A DNA stretch of 51,012 nucleotides from Amphimedon queenslandica (Eukaryota > Porifera > Demospongiae > Haplosclerida > Niphatidae), in NCBI RefSeq assembly GCF_000090795.2, contig NW_003546620.1, forward strand, positions 48,976 through 99,987. The letters are read 5' to 3'. The notes below the pieces were generated by a model. The model did not search any database. It saw only the letters and a list, made by a program, of their open reading frames with translations, and was not told the origin of the DNA. A program made the translations under genes and the position numbers. Each line of letters begins with the position of its first letter. The first letter of the stretch is position 1. Below, one piece after another: positions 1-11,224 of the stretch.

Positions 1-517
1 TAAGACATCTCACAATACTCTCCTCATCCTACTACTATTCCATTTTTAATGTTTTTTATTTACTTTTAGTTATTATGTCACATTCATACATTGTACAGGC
101 AAAAGACTACTGTGTGGTGTTAAAGAGTGAGGTTGATGTGATTAATAATAAAGTTTGTTCACAATTACTGTTTGTGCTATTGTTATTATTAGCCTGTGAG
201 TTTACATTTCTTACCTTTGATATGTTTCTATTACTATGCTTTACAGGTAATTACAGCTGGAAATGATTTGCTGATTCAGCAATACTTTTGCTTGATATTG
301 GAATGTGCAATATAATGAAAGGCAATTGTATATTTAGATTGTTGTAACTAAATTAATTTATGCATTAAATTTTATGTAATGTTTTGTTGCAGCTCCTTGA
401 TTAGTAGTTGTATCATGCTGTAGGAGGTGCCAGTTTACATCTGTATATGTTTCATATTACTGTAGTCTTAGCAATGGAATATGTAGTAAGATGAGGAGAG
501 TATTGTGAGATGTCTTA
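1..517. repeat. Inverted repeat at window edge (28-bp perfect arms)
   Basis: Positions 1-28 are the exact reverse complement of 490-517 (arm begins TAAGACATCTCACAATACTC). Similarity continues to about 41 bp with a few mismatches. This looks like a short non-autonomous DNA element about 517 bp long, or the inner edge of a larger inverted duplication cut by the window start. The first base of the window coincides with the arm end, so no target duplication can be checked. Homology to the second copy at 985-1620 runs straight through the right arm, which argues against a simple MITE. Confidence 0.6.
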
Positions 518-1620
518 TGTATTTTGTTATACACGTAGGTTATGATTCTAGGTGACATACTGTATATTCGTTTGATGATTATCATTAATTATGGCCACAG
601 TAAGTACTTTCTTTACTCAATATAAATGAATGCTTGCCAATGCATCTTTATTTGTGTGCATGGATGTTCTCATCAACAATACAATAATAATTGTTTGCAC
701 ATTGGAATGTATTCATGTGGTCTATTAATGTGTATTTGCACAATGCAGGTCTCGTAAAAGAAACTTAATTCAGAATGGCATGAGTCAGCAAATTGAACAT
801 TGTCTGTCTAAATTACATGTGCAGTGTATGTACATATACTTGTATGATTCAATCATAGCTTAATATGCATTGTGAAGCTATACATGTCGTATATGTATAT
901 TAATTGTTGATAAATGCATGTATGCTACTGTTAATTTGTTAGTACATGAATAATTTCACATTCATAATTTACACAGGTACATATTTTACACATGGATTGC
1001 AATGTGGTGTTAAAGAATAAGGTTAGACTTGGAAAGAGATTTAAAAGGTGAAGGGTTATTCTTCTTTGTGAGCAGATATATCTTATTAGTGGTTTGTAAT
1101 GTATGTTTGTTACAAACATAAGTCATATCATGCATATACATGTACATATTTAGTAGAGCATATATAGCCTGTGTGTTTACATTGCTTGCTGTTGATGATG
1201 TTTCTTTCTTACTTTGCTTTGAGGTATTTACAGCTGCAAATGATTTAATGATTCAGCAATAAGGTGTAACAATACTTTCATAGCATGGTGACTGTCTAAG
1301 GCTATTGTCTGATTTTGTTTGTGGTAAATAAATTAATTTCTAATAAATAATCATCATTCTAACATTTTTTTGTTGTAGCTCTTTGATCAGTGGTGCTTTC
1401 ACACTCAAGGAGGCACCAGTTTCTAGCTGCACAGGTTTTATATTGTCATAGTCTTAGCAATTGAATACATAGTAAGATAGAATTTTTTTGAGATTCCAGT
1501 TTTTTATTATTGTGTTATAGGAAATGATCTATGACTATAATTTGTTTTTAGGATTAATAATGATTATCTGATTAACTATGGCCACGGTATGTATTTCCTT
1601 TACTCGTTAATATAATTAAG
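90..1620 (+). repeat. Diverged direct duplication, units about 90-640 and 985-1620
   Basis: Several blocks recur in the same order in both units. One contains GTGTTTACAT/GAGTTTACAT followed by a TTACAGCTG...AATGATTT block. Another is TTGTTG(C/T)AGCTC(C/T)TTGAT. A third is CATAGTCTTAGCAAT or GTAGTCTTAGCAAT. The last is ATGGCCACAGTAAGTA in unit 1 and ATGGCCACGGTATGTA in unit 2. That last block looks like a start codon with three codons before a splice donor. No downstream coding exon was recognised, so this may be a duplicated 5' exon or an old repeat. Nothing else is visible between the units. Confidence 0.55.
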
Positions 1621-2017
1621 TAATGTATATCACATGTATTTGTATTGTAGGAAGATTGAAGCTCAAGTATTGAATTGTTTTGCATTGTTGAACAATCACT
1701 AATTTTAAGCATTGCTTTTATAATTTCTGTTTTGGCTTTACGCTTAAAGGTATTAGACTTTTATTATAAGTTTTTAATTCAAGAAAAGTTAACTTTATAG
1801 ATCTACATGTAAATAATAAATTAATAAAAGTTATAGTTCTTTATTGAGTTGCTGTTCTTCCTGCCCCTACCCCTGTCTCTGCCTCTTGGCCTGCCTCTCA
1901 GAAGATTGTTGTACTAAAGTAAAATGGAATAGAGAGGTGATAAATTGGTATCTCTATATAAACGGCAGATAATAACTAAAATAATCTTACAATTTGTCTA
2001 TTGACTTGGCGTAGCTG
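1621..2017. other. Mostly featureless AT-rich stretch with an Arg/Gly-rich minus-strand tract
   Basis: No recognisable gene. On the minus strand about 1850-1905 is a pyrimidine/purine-biased tract. It reads as Arg/Gly-rich residues (RGRPRGRDRGRGRK) followed by a stop. It could be the last exon of the proline-rich gene just upstream on that strand, but I could not define a splice donor that joins them. Confidence 0.3.
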
Positions 2018-2385
2018 CTATATGAGCTGCCTCTGCCTTTGCAGAGCAGCAACATCAAGAGGAGCTTCAGCTGTATGGAGTGCTGGAGCAGCAGGGGGAT
2101 GTGGCGGAGGACCTCCACCCAGCAGTGGCGGACATCCAGCCAGCGGTGGAGGACATCCATCAACTGGTGGAGGACCACCAGCCACTGGTAGCGGACCTCC
2201 AGCCAGCGGTGGAGGACCTCCATCCACTGGTGGAGGACCTCCAGCTACTGGAGGTGGCTGAGGAATTGGTGGTGGTGGTAGAGCATCTGGTGGTGGTGGT
2301 CGAGCATCTGGTCGTGGTGGTGGTGGCGGGCCTCCGGGAAGTGGTGGTGGAGGAGGAACTCCATGATGCTCATCATTATCCATAA
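2018..2385 (-). CDS. Proline/glycine-rich exon, unidentified protein
   Basis: The minus-strand frame encodes about 121 residues. It opens MDNDEHHGVPPPPPLPGG and then runs through heptad-like repeats of the GGPPPVD/GGPPPLA type, ending with QRQRQLI and a stop. A plausible splice acceptor (TTATGTTATAG on the minus strand) lies just before the TTTATGGATAATG start, so this may be an internal or last exon rather than a whole gene. Proline stretches of this kind occur in actin-regulator linkers and RNA-binding proteins, but no domain identifies the product. The opposite strand is also open (Gly-rich), as expected for a GC-rich minisatellite. It could therefore be non-coding. No function is assigned. 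Confidence 0.4.
2095..2262. repeat. 21-bp minisatellite (about 8 copies)
   Basis: The unit resembles ACTGGTGGAGGACCWCCAGCC. The 21-bp period keeps the frame and gives a 7-residue repeat on the minus strand. It is sharply richer in GC than its surroundings. Confidence 0.8.
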
Positions 2386-2807
2386 ACTATAACATAACAT
2401 AGTGAAAGCAAATGTAAGTCTGTAACTGAACTGACTTGCTTTCTCAAAAAAAGCTGCAAAGCAAAACAGAGGAGTTTTGTTTGAGAGCTGTGAGCGGAAA
2501 CTGAAAAATGAAAAATGGCAACCGAACTAAAGTTGAATCTAAACTTAAATAGTTTCAGAACAGGAAACAGATCTTAGTAATGACAATAATGATTAATTAT
2601 TGTGAGCTAGGCTATGAATATAATTAATGATTCAAAAGTTCAAAAAAATTAATGATTGTATGAAAACTGTTTTTAAAATGTGATAGGTCTTCTTATGGTT
2701 CTTATTTCAAAATTCTTTTCTTCCAGTAATGAACTGATACCTAAGGCAAAAATTATAATTATAATTAAAACGAATTATTAATTAATAAAATTTAATATAA
2801 AGTAAGG
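2386..2807. other. AT-rich spacer, nothing recognised
   Basis: No coding frame, tandem repeat or terminal repeat is visible here. The AT content rises toward the foldback element that follows. Confidence 0.4.
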
Positions 2808-3531
2808 AAACAAGTAAATAAAAAAAATTTCTATTAAATAAGAAAAAGTAGGGTTGTCAAAAAATAAAAGAAACAAGGGGGTTGAGTTCAACCATAATTA
2901 TAATTAATTGTTCAATTAATAATAATAAACTTTAATTAATAAAAAAATAATTTATTCATAATAATAATACAAAAATTTCAAACCCTACTTTGCAGAAATT
3001 TATAAAGGAGTATTGTTTCTTTAAAATGACAAATTTCAATGAAAGAATGATAACCAAACTGCTTAGTTCCAGCCTACACAAACGTGGCAAATCCAATTAC
3101 AATTCCTAACAAGTATATATATATACAATAATATTTTTAATTTTTGATATTGTTCTGAATCACAAAATTCAAAGAATGCAACAGCCAAATAATTATCCAT
3201 AATTTAGATTTTTTTATTGCGATGACAGTAATTTCTTCAATCAATACTAGCTGAAAATTCTTATTTATGTTTATCATGATAATTAATTTACATCATAGTA
3301 ATTATTAAAATTCTATTTATTTTTTAGTCTGTCTGTTATCATTTGCTGCAAAGTAGGGTTTGAAATATTTGTATTATGTTCATAAATAAATTATTTTTTT
3401 ATTAATTAAAGTTTATTATTATTAATTAAACAATTAATTATTATTATGGTTGAACTCAACCCCCTTGTTTTTCTTATTTTTTGACAACCCTACTTTTTCT
3501 TATTTAATAGACATTTTTTTAGTTACTTGTA
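2808..3531. repeat. Foldback (MITE-like) element with about 188-bp arms
   Basis: The left arm, 2808-2996, is nearly the reverse complement of the right arm, 3346-3531. It reads from ACAAGTAAATAAAAA through AAAAGTAGGGTTGTC and GGGGGTTGAGTTCAACC to CCCTACTTTGCAG. A loop of about 350 bp separates the arms. It has no coding capacity and is probably a non-autonomous DNA element. The terminal target duplication is unclear in the AT-rich flanks. Confidence 0.8.
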
Positions 3532-3604
3532 TAATTTTGATTTATAATAGTTTCCTATTATTGACATTCATCATTAAATTACTGTATATGAAGTATGCAA
3601 TGGT

Positions 3605-4215
3605 AAAGCGTTGAAACAGTGCAGTGCAAAGGTGCAACAGTGAAACAGTGCACAGTGCAACAATATTTGAATAGAAACAGTTCAACAGTAAAAATGTGCA
3701 GCGATGAAACGGCGCAACCGTGTCACAGTATACAATTGAAATGGTACAGCAGTGAAACAGCGCAACAGTGGAACAATTGCAGCTGTGAAAGTGTGCAACA
3801 GCCAGTGCAGCGGTGAAACAGTGCAGCAGTGAAATGGTGCAATGCTGGAACAGTGCAACAATGCAACATGCAGCAGTGCGTCAATGCAACAGTGCAACAG
3901 TGCATAAAATGCAATAGTGCAACAATGCATCACGCAACAGTGCAACACAACAGTGAAACAGTGCATCAATGCAACAGTGCAACACTTCATCAATGCAACA
4001 GTGCAACAATGCAACACTATATTAATGCAAAAGTGAATCAGTGCTACAGAGCAAATCAAAGCAACAATACAACAATGCAACAGTGCTACAATGCCACAGT
4101 GCTACGATACTACAATGCAATAGTGTAACAATGCAACAGTGCTACAGTGCTACAATGCAACAGCGCAACAGTGAAACAATGCAACAACACTGCAGTGCAA
4201 CAATGCTGCACTAAT
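3605..4215. repeat. Degenerate 8-bp tandem array (GCAACAGT-type)
   Basis: About 600 bp are made of variants of GCAACAGT, such as GCAACAAT, GAAACAGT, GCAGCAGT and GCATCAAT. Both strands show spurious Cys/His- or Gln/Asn-rich open frames because an 8-bp unit cycles through frames with few stops. I treat these frames as artefacts. Confidence 0.85.
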
Positions 4216-4317
4216 GTTGGCTGTATATGCCTTGTTATTCATTTAATCCAACATATCCAATGTTGCATTTTTGTTGCTGTGAGATTTCAATACCTAAACT
4301 TCTAAACTTATAAAAAA

Positions 4318-4850
4318 AAAGGAACTAGAACCATAACTAGAACCATAACTAGAACTAATATGAAAAAACTCCAGAGAAATAGAACTTAACTAGAACTAGT
4401 ACATAAATGTGAAGGAAACTATAAAATAAAACTCGACTATTCTGAAGGAGTTGAAAAGAACTAGAACTAGAACTAGGAATTTTGAACTGAAGCACTTAGT
4501 TAGTAAGGGCAATATCTGTATGCTTTTACTAGCGAAATAGAATGTAGCTAGGACTAGAACTACTGGAACATAAACTAGAACTATATCAGTGGCATGTTTA
4601 GTACAGGAACTAGAGCTAGAACTAATACATTTTATAAGTTTAGTCCTGGAACAAGAACTAGAACTATTTCAGCTATGGGTTTAGTACTTGAACTAGAACT
4701 AGAACTAATATTAGTTACGGGTTTAATAATGGAAAGACGACTGGAACTATATCAGTTACAAGTTTAGTACTGGAACTAGAAATAGAACTAAGAGTGGCTA
4801 CAGGTTTAGTCCTGGAACTAAAACTAGAACTAATTTTAAAAACAAGAAGT
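4318..4850. repeat. Tandem array of GGAACTAGAACTAGAACTA motifs with higher-order units
   Basis: A 6-bp ACTAGA motif recurs in clusters. From about 4600 the clusters sit in higher-order units of about 60-80 bp of the form GGTTTAGTACTGGAACTAGAACTAGAACTA. Each unit is diverged. It is non-coding. Confidence 0.75.
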
Positions 4851-5169
4851 AGAACAAGACTAGTGTCTAGCTACATGTAAATTTACATTTATCAAATTTA
4901 GTGTTTTATATGTGTGTACCTTAATAGGTCCATAAAAACTTGGTTGAGAGTACTACTACAATGTTGGCTAGCTCTACAATGTCTTGTTTTTAGTATTACT
5001 TCATAATATATTCTTACAATTATAATTTTTAATAAAAATAATATAATAAACAATAATAAAGTTATATTTTCAATGATTAATATAGTGAAAGTAAATAGAT
5101 AAATTTAGAACAAGATATTGCTGCAAAACGGAAAGGTAAAAAGTAGACTTACAGAGTTGTTACAAAGTA
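4851..5169. other. AT-rich spacer, nothing recognised
   Basis: There are poly-A/T runs and no convincing coding frame or terminal repeat. Confidence 0.4.
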
Positions 5170-5640
5170 GTGAATCACCAACTTCAAAACACTGAACTCT
5201 CCACTATTACCTTGTCCCCAATATGCAAAGGTTTGTTGATCCTTGGACAAAATTTAACTCACAGATCACTGAATTCCTTCATTTTGAAGTCAAAGAAAGT
5301 ACATGTGACTACAAAACTTATGCTTCGGGAACGCCTTTTGCTGGGAAATGGAGTGACCTCAGTCAGTCTCAAAGAAACATGCATCTCCTGTTGCTTTTGC
5401 AGTTACAATCAAAGTCATTATAATAACTGCTACCATGTCAGTGTAACCTATGGTGGTTCAAGTCTAATTGTAGCTTTAGCTTTGACTTTAGATGAAGGAC
5501 AAAAGGCTGAAATGGAGTTTTCGCAGAAAGAGCGCATACAGCTAAAACAGGAGGAGCTTACAAGAAACCAAATGGAACTGACAGCCATTTTTATTTCAGG
5601 GACATGCCACACCTATCCTTTGTGCCACCAAAAACCATAA
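5170..5640 (+). CDS. Unidentified open reading frame, 156 codons
   Basis: The frame is open from an ATG at 5170 to TAA at 5640. It has ordinary composition (Cys-rich CCFCSYNQSHYNNC stretch, then a Glu/Lys/Gln-rich tail). A second frame from 5223 is also open for 66 codons and includes the phrase FVDPWTKFNSQITEFLHFEV, which also looks protein-like. This raises the possibility of an old frameshifted gene. I recognise no family. The local rise in GC relative to the flanks is the main reason to consider it coding. It may be a transposon remnant. Confidence 0.25.
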   Translation: MNHQLQNTELSTITLSPICKGLLILGQNLTHRSLNSFILKSKKVHVTTKLMLRERLLLGNGVTSVSLKETCISCCFCSYNQSHYNNCYHVSVTYGGSSLIVALALTLDEGQKAEMEFSQKERIQLKQEELTRNQMELTAIFISGTCHTYPLCHQKP

Positions 5641-6477
5641 ATTTTCTAACAGAAGTCATGAGACTTCCTCTTTCTCATTTCAAAACAAATGATACTAAAC
5701 TAAATTCATATAAAAATTAATAATATTCACAGATTTTGTAAGTATATGTATTAGTGCAATAACTATATTCATTGCTGAACATTGTTGCATTCACTTTCTT
5801 AAAATGGCATTTCAAAGATCACTACAAAATGAACAGAATTATTAGTAATAACAAAACTCCATCAGGTAATAAAAAAGTAGTTTTATGTCATGTAATCAAT
5901 GAAATGGTAAATTTGCATATTTTTTATATGTTAAAATCTATGTCCGACAAATGCCACTGTACACAAGGCAAATGAGAATTTCAGCTTCAATTGCAACTGA
6001 ATCTACAATGAAAAAATGAGAAAAAAATTTGCTCAGAAATTACAACAAGTGAGTTCATAAAGTATGGAAAGTGATGCAGGAATTTTTAAAAAATATTTAA
6101 AGTTTAATGATCTATAACTTGTAAACAGTGCTTGTTAAAAATTTAAAAAAGCACAAGACGTATAATTTTTATTTCCAATAAAATGGCATCAATTAAAAAA
6201 ATATTCGACCATGCCACCTTGCAATTGACCAATCAGATTGCAGTATTGGAGGTCAATTATTTTTCATATTAACCTAGCTCGCAAAAATATAAACCTATCT
6301 CGTTAAATAATTAATTGATTGGCAGTTTGGTACTCTACGCTTATGCTCTTATTAGTGCATTTGTCAAGTTTGGTTGATTCTTTACTGCCTAGCCTGTTAG
6401 ATATGTTGTATGTATGTCAACTGTGGTCTTATTATCAGCAGCTGGTAGTTGTTTTTCAAGTGTCATGGTAGAAGTTG
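5641..6477. other. AT-rich spacer, nothing recognised
   Basis: Only short open frames occur, none with recognisable motifs. Confidence 0.4.
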
Positions 6478-6577
6478 GTTATACACCTCGGTATCGGTTT
6501 CTATGGTATTTATTAACCTCGCGACTGCGTCGCTCGGTTAATAAATACCATAGAAACCTCTACCTCGGTGTATAACC
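6478..6577. repeat. Near-perfect hairpin with CpG-rich loop
   Basis: The arms GGTTATACACCTCGGTATCG and following bases to TATTTATTAACC (6478-6518) pair with GGTTAATAAATACCATAGAA and following bases to CGGTGTATAACC (6536-6577) with about three mismatches. The loop is rich in CG dinucleotides (CTCGCGACTGCGTCGCTC). The whole unit is about 100 bp. Confidence 0.85.
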
Positions 6578-6649
6578 TATACCTAACATTTCATCGAAAA
6601 GTACCTTAACCGTTAGAAGACGGAGGTAAAAAATTTATGCTATGCCATG

Positions 6650-6748
6650 GAGACAGCTGTAATATATTTGTGACACAATGTGTGACAAAAATGTGATAGC
6701 TGTCTTCATGACTCAAAATGTATTGTCACAAATATGTGACATCTGTCT
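6650..6748. repeat. Short inverted repeat around TGTGACA motifs
   Basis: The left arm around AGACAGCTGTAATATATTTG (6651-6675) is complementary to the right arm TGTCACAAATATGTGACATC (6725-6748), with a third related arm around 6685-6710. It is a probable small foldback element directly after the previous hairpin. Confidence 0.5.
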
Positions 6749-6765
6749 TCTGAGGATTAAATCTA

Positions 6766-7922
6766 ACCTGAAATACATATAAGTAAGTCCATCATTGATT
6801 AGTGCCATTATTGATTTATAATTGTACTTATATTCTTAGAATGGAAACATTACTCATCATAGTAGCACCACCCATAATTACTCATATTTATGCATTTGAT
6901 GTGTTACAACTACAGGAAATCTATAAGTGAAATCTTACATCTGGAGGCTCTAACTCATAGACTTCCCTATTCCAAAAGTCAAACCATATGATAGACTTGT
7001 TACTAGTACAGAGTGACACCCTAGGAGACTCCTACCCTGACTAAGAGACACCAGTATAGCGACAACCCAATCAAATAAGCATGCTATTTCTCTGACTTAA
7101 CTAGCACGCCTCCCAGTCAGCGCATCTGCCTTCAAGATCTTATTACAGTGGGAGGTATGCCACCTCAGTTGCACTTGTCTACGGTAGCACCCTGCTGCTG
7201 TAGTTGAGAAGTGGATGTCGTAGACACACATGCAGGCTGTGCAGCTAGAACAGCAGCATACATTGTTTCATGTTGTTATGGTTGAACTTTTACTTCAACT
7301 AAGCAACTGAATATTGCTGCAAAGTCCTGCCACCTGAATAATTGTGCATGGGTACCTAGTTTACTATGATTCAGGTGTCAACTGTCTTATTAAACACTTT
7401 ATTAAAATAGGCACAATTACAATATACAATGATTACAATAGAATTATAGAGCCTAGTTGTTTAGCTTTAGTCAAAAGTTTATTATTAATTTTATCTAATT
7501 GTGACACTATGAGGACGCTTCTATAATAATATGCTTATAATTGCAAAAATTGAAGCACGTGTTTTACTGTGACCAGTGACATGTTGAGCTGAAATGTGTA
7601 GAGTGCATTATAGGCTATCAATTTCTATATCACTTGACTATATAAGGTGACTTGAGCTCTATCTACCAATCATGAGCAGAGCTAATAGGATAATGTTATT
7701 ATAGATTTATTGCCACAAATTATCACTTGCTCACTTTTAATGTAGAGATTCTCAGATTCAGAAGAACCAGAGTCTATTTGTTAAAAATCTTGAAGTAGAT
7801 GATTCATAAGCCCAACTGCAAATGCACTTGTCTCATATGCAAGACTGTAAAAAACAATTCACTACCTCCGCCAGCTAGTGGCAGTGCCTTGTGAGTGAAA
7901 CTAATTTGTGTCATGCATACAT

Positions 7923-7953
<31 letters not shown>

Positions 7954-8660
7954 TATGGTTTAATGGTGTCTCAGGATCATCTCAAGTGAATCATTAATTT
8001 CTGCCACTTGCACTAGTACATAACATGTGAGTGAGATAATGCAGTAGATTTATTATATACATACTCTTTCTTTAACTGTAGCCACATCATTCCTCAATAT
8101 TTTGTGTTAAATATTTTCATTAATGTATTGTATTATTTGAAATGTTTTCTTTGTGGATCTATCATTAAAGTAACTATTGTCAATGCCATAACTTAGACTT
8201 TTGACATAATAATAAAGCTCTTTGCATTATTAATAATTATGAATGTCATTGTATTTGTGCATGGTCGCTTTATTTAAATGATGATAGGATCTTGATAGTT
8301 CTATCTGGTTTGACATGCCTATCAGGAAAGGAAAGAGTGGTTTTTGGAATGTATTATGGTGAGAATACAACCCCTTGTTACAGGCCATCGGAAAGCACAT
8401 AAGCATAATATAATTAATTTTTTCAGCCTATGGACATGCAAATTTTTATCACTTCTATCAATCTTCACTATTTAAACTCACTTTCTGAACTTCAATCATT
8501 GGTCTCATTTTAAGTCAACTAATTCAGAGCATCTTACGGCAATGATTGTACCCAATGAAATAAATAGATACTTTCATGTGCTGTACCGTAAATAGCTACA
8601 TGTAGGACTAATTTAATGGAGTGATCATGTGCAGTGTGTGAAACAAAGAAATGAATAAGT
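6766..8660. other. AT-rich spacer with a TA microsatellite at 7921-7955
   Basis: No recognisable gene. The only clear feature is a (TA)n run at about 7921-7955. Confidence 0.45.
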
Positions 8661-8668
8661 CAAGACAC

Positions 8669-11216
8669 AAGGTTTGGGGCGAAGTACTAGGTTACTTACA
8701 CTTAAGTCCAATAAGTACAGCTTCCCGTGGTACTTGTACTTATACTTAAGTCTAGTCAAAATAAACATGTACTTATACTGATACTTTAACAATAGTGTGT
8801 GTACTTAATGTACTAATAGTACTTATAAGTACTTTTAAGTACTTTAAAGTATTTTGAAGTACGTGTACATGTAGTACATATAGTAAAAATCTACAATGAG
8901 ATGTTATGGTACACAACACATACACTAAGCAGGAGTAAATACAAAATACATTACTGCATTTGTACCAAGACTACTATCAGTTTTGTATTGTATATGTACT
9001 GTATAAGTAACTGATCACAGGGCATGGACATGCTGGTACCACATGCTTCACTACTTCTGTCTTCTTTGCGTTTGAGTTCTATCTTCTTCAATCTCGTTAT
9101 GGCTGAGAGTTCTGTTTCTGCTACTAAGCACCCCTCTGTTTCAGAACACTTTATTATCCCTGAAAAACTGCCACATGGTGACTTCAAGGCTAAATGTAGA
9201 TATTGTTAGACGGTGAAATATATCATTGCTTCAGTAAAGGTCACTACTAACTTGTGGAAACATCTTGTAAGTTACTGAGCCATTAGACTAGTGCCCTTTG
9301 TTAGTTCTATTATACACATATATTATAAGGGCTTTGTCATAGAAACGTAGTCATCCATCTAAACTTAAGGAAGAAGACCGTCAAACAACATTGGACTCCT
9401 TAATCAAAACCCCTGCTAAGAAATATGACCCAAAGACCATTACACAGATATCTGGAAATGATGCTCTTGTAGAATTTATTGCAGAAGATTCCAGTTTCTG
9501 TTGTTGATAACACAAACTTTAAGAACTTTATTGAGATTCTTGATCCAAAGTACCAACTACCTAGCCGAAAACATCTTTCGAATGTTCTACTATTCTGTAG
9601 TTAAAACTGAGGTAATAGAGATAATGTCAAAGGCGACTACTATCAACCTTGCAATTGACCTTTGGTCAAACCGTCAAATAAAATCTAACCTTGGCATTAC
9701 AGGTCACTTTATCTCCAAACAGTGGGAAATAGAATCAGTCATGTTGGGATGTAATTGGGAAATAGGAAGGCATACTAGTGACAACATATTGTCCTGGTAC
9801 AATGAAGTCACTGCTGAGTTTCTTCTAAGCACTAAAGTTAGCCATATAGTGAAAGATAGTGGGTCAAACATTAGGAAAGCTTTTAGCAAGTGAGCTCTAC
9901 CATGATTCAATCTTTCTCTACATGCTGATGAGGAAGACAATACTGATGATGAAAATGAGGATGATTCTGTCTCTGTCAGTCACTCTCTGGAAAGTAATGT
10001 TGTACTGGATCACTATGCATGTTTGGCTCATGTGCTACAATTAGTTACAAAAGATAGTTTAGCTAAAATAGGCCAAATGGGCACCGTTCTAAAGAAGTGC
10101 TCGAATCTAGTATCATTTGTAAGAAAGTCAACTATAGCAACTGATGTATTAATAGGAGAAGCGAGATTACAAGCTTCGAATATAACAAGATGGAACTCAC
10201 TATTAAAAATTATACTTGCCATTCTCAAAGTTCCTGATTCCAAGCTTGCTAAATTAGAAGATGCCCCTATTCTTACTGCACAAGGTAGAAATATTTTAAA
10301 CGATATGGTAGAAATACTTATGCCATTTGAAGAGGCAACAGACACTGTTCGAATTTCCTGCATTCCATCTGCACGTTATATGCCACATGTGTTTGTGTAT
10401 TAGATCATCATATGAGAGAAATAATTTCAAAGTATCATTCTACCTTTGTGCAGGCACTTAAATCGTCATTATGAAAATGAATGGCATATTATGAAGAACA
10501 GGAGGCTTACAGTGTAGCAGCTATACTAGACCCACATTTCAAGCCAAGATGGTGCCTAGATGAAAATGAAAGCAAAGACTTCATTGAGACCATTTCAACA
10601 GTTCTGCGTCACCATTGCACTGATACAACTGGATTTACCTTACAAGTTGAAGTAGTTGATCCTCCTCCACCAATAAAAGCAGACGCTTTTTAGTTTCATG
10701 GCTGACTCTTATACGGTTGAGGAAGGGTCTGCTCAGCCTATTCTACCAATAGTTCAGCTTAACAATTATCTTAAGTCACCTTCATTGATATGGAGAAAAG
10801 TCCTGCACAGTTTTGGATGATGGAAAGCAAAGAGTATCCTAATTTAGCAAAACTGACAATGGAAGTTTTGGAAATACCAGCACCTTCTGCTGTAGAAACG
10901 CTATTTAGTATGGCTAGAACGGTGTTTCGCCCTGAACAATGTAACTTAAACGACTCTCAAATTGAGGAACTAATGTTTATTTGATGTAATCACTTCTAAA
11001 ACAACTAAAAATTAGTGGTTGTGGATAGTTAAAAATTTAATTAGACACATTACTTTAATATCACTAATTGTACTTGTATTGGACTTAAGTTCACATTCCA
11101 ATACTTATAACAGTACTTCAGTACTGTAGCAAAAATACGATGTCCTTGTACTGAATTACAACAAAAGTACTTGTATTATACTTAAGTAATTTTAATAGTA
11201 CTTTGCCCCAACCCTG
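8669..11216 (+). mobile_element. hAT-superfamily DNA transposon, 2.5 kb, inactive
   Basis: The left end AAGGTTTGGGGC and right end GCCCCAACCCTG are inverted repeats of the usual hAT type (CAGGGTTGGGGC on the complementary strand). They are flanked by 8-bp target duplications CAAGACAC (8661-8668) and CTAGACAC (11217-11224), which match at 7 of 8 positions. Both sub-terminal regions are packed with AAGTACTT/ACTTAAGT motifs (about 8685-8880 and 11085-11205), the pattern expected of transposase-binding sites. The interior holds one frameshifted transposase gene on the + strand. Confidence 0.9.
9099..10984 (+). pseudogene. hAT transposase pseudogene (BED finger, RNase H-like core, hATC)
   Basis: The likely start is the ATG at 9099 (MAESSVSATKHPSVSEHFII). 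A BED-type zinc finger fragment (FKAKCRYC, then NLWKHL) follows. It is interrupted by a stop at 9207 and a probable 60-70 bp intron beginning GTAAGTTACTG. The core holds the phrases DPKYQLPSRKHLSN, then TTINLAIDLWSNRQIKSNLG and HIVKDSGSNIRKAFSK, and after a frameshift CLAHVLQLVTKDSL and SNITRWNSLLKIIL. The C-terminal dimerisation region is visible at 10880-10980 (PAPSAVETLFSMARTVFR). At least three frameshifts and several stops separate these blocks, so the gene is dead. It belongs with the ZBED/hAT transposases that catalyse cut-and-paste transposition. The reading is secure as to family but not subfamily. Confidence 0.85.
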
Positions 11217-11224
11217 CTAGACAC

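Noticed and set aside
2001-2261. Gly/Ser-rich plus-strand frame opposite the proline-rich exon
   Set aside because: It is a mirror of the minisatellite. The minus strand has the better start, unique N-terminus and splice acceptor.
3619-4128. Overlapping open frames on both strands in the 8-bp array (Gln/Asn-rich and Cys/His-rich)
   Set aside because: They arise from the repeat unit cycling through frames with few stops. There is no unique sequence or conserved domain.
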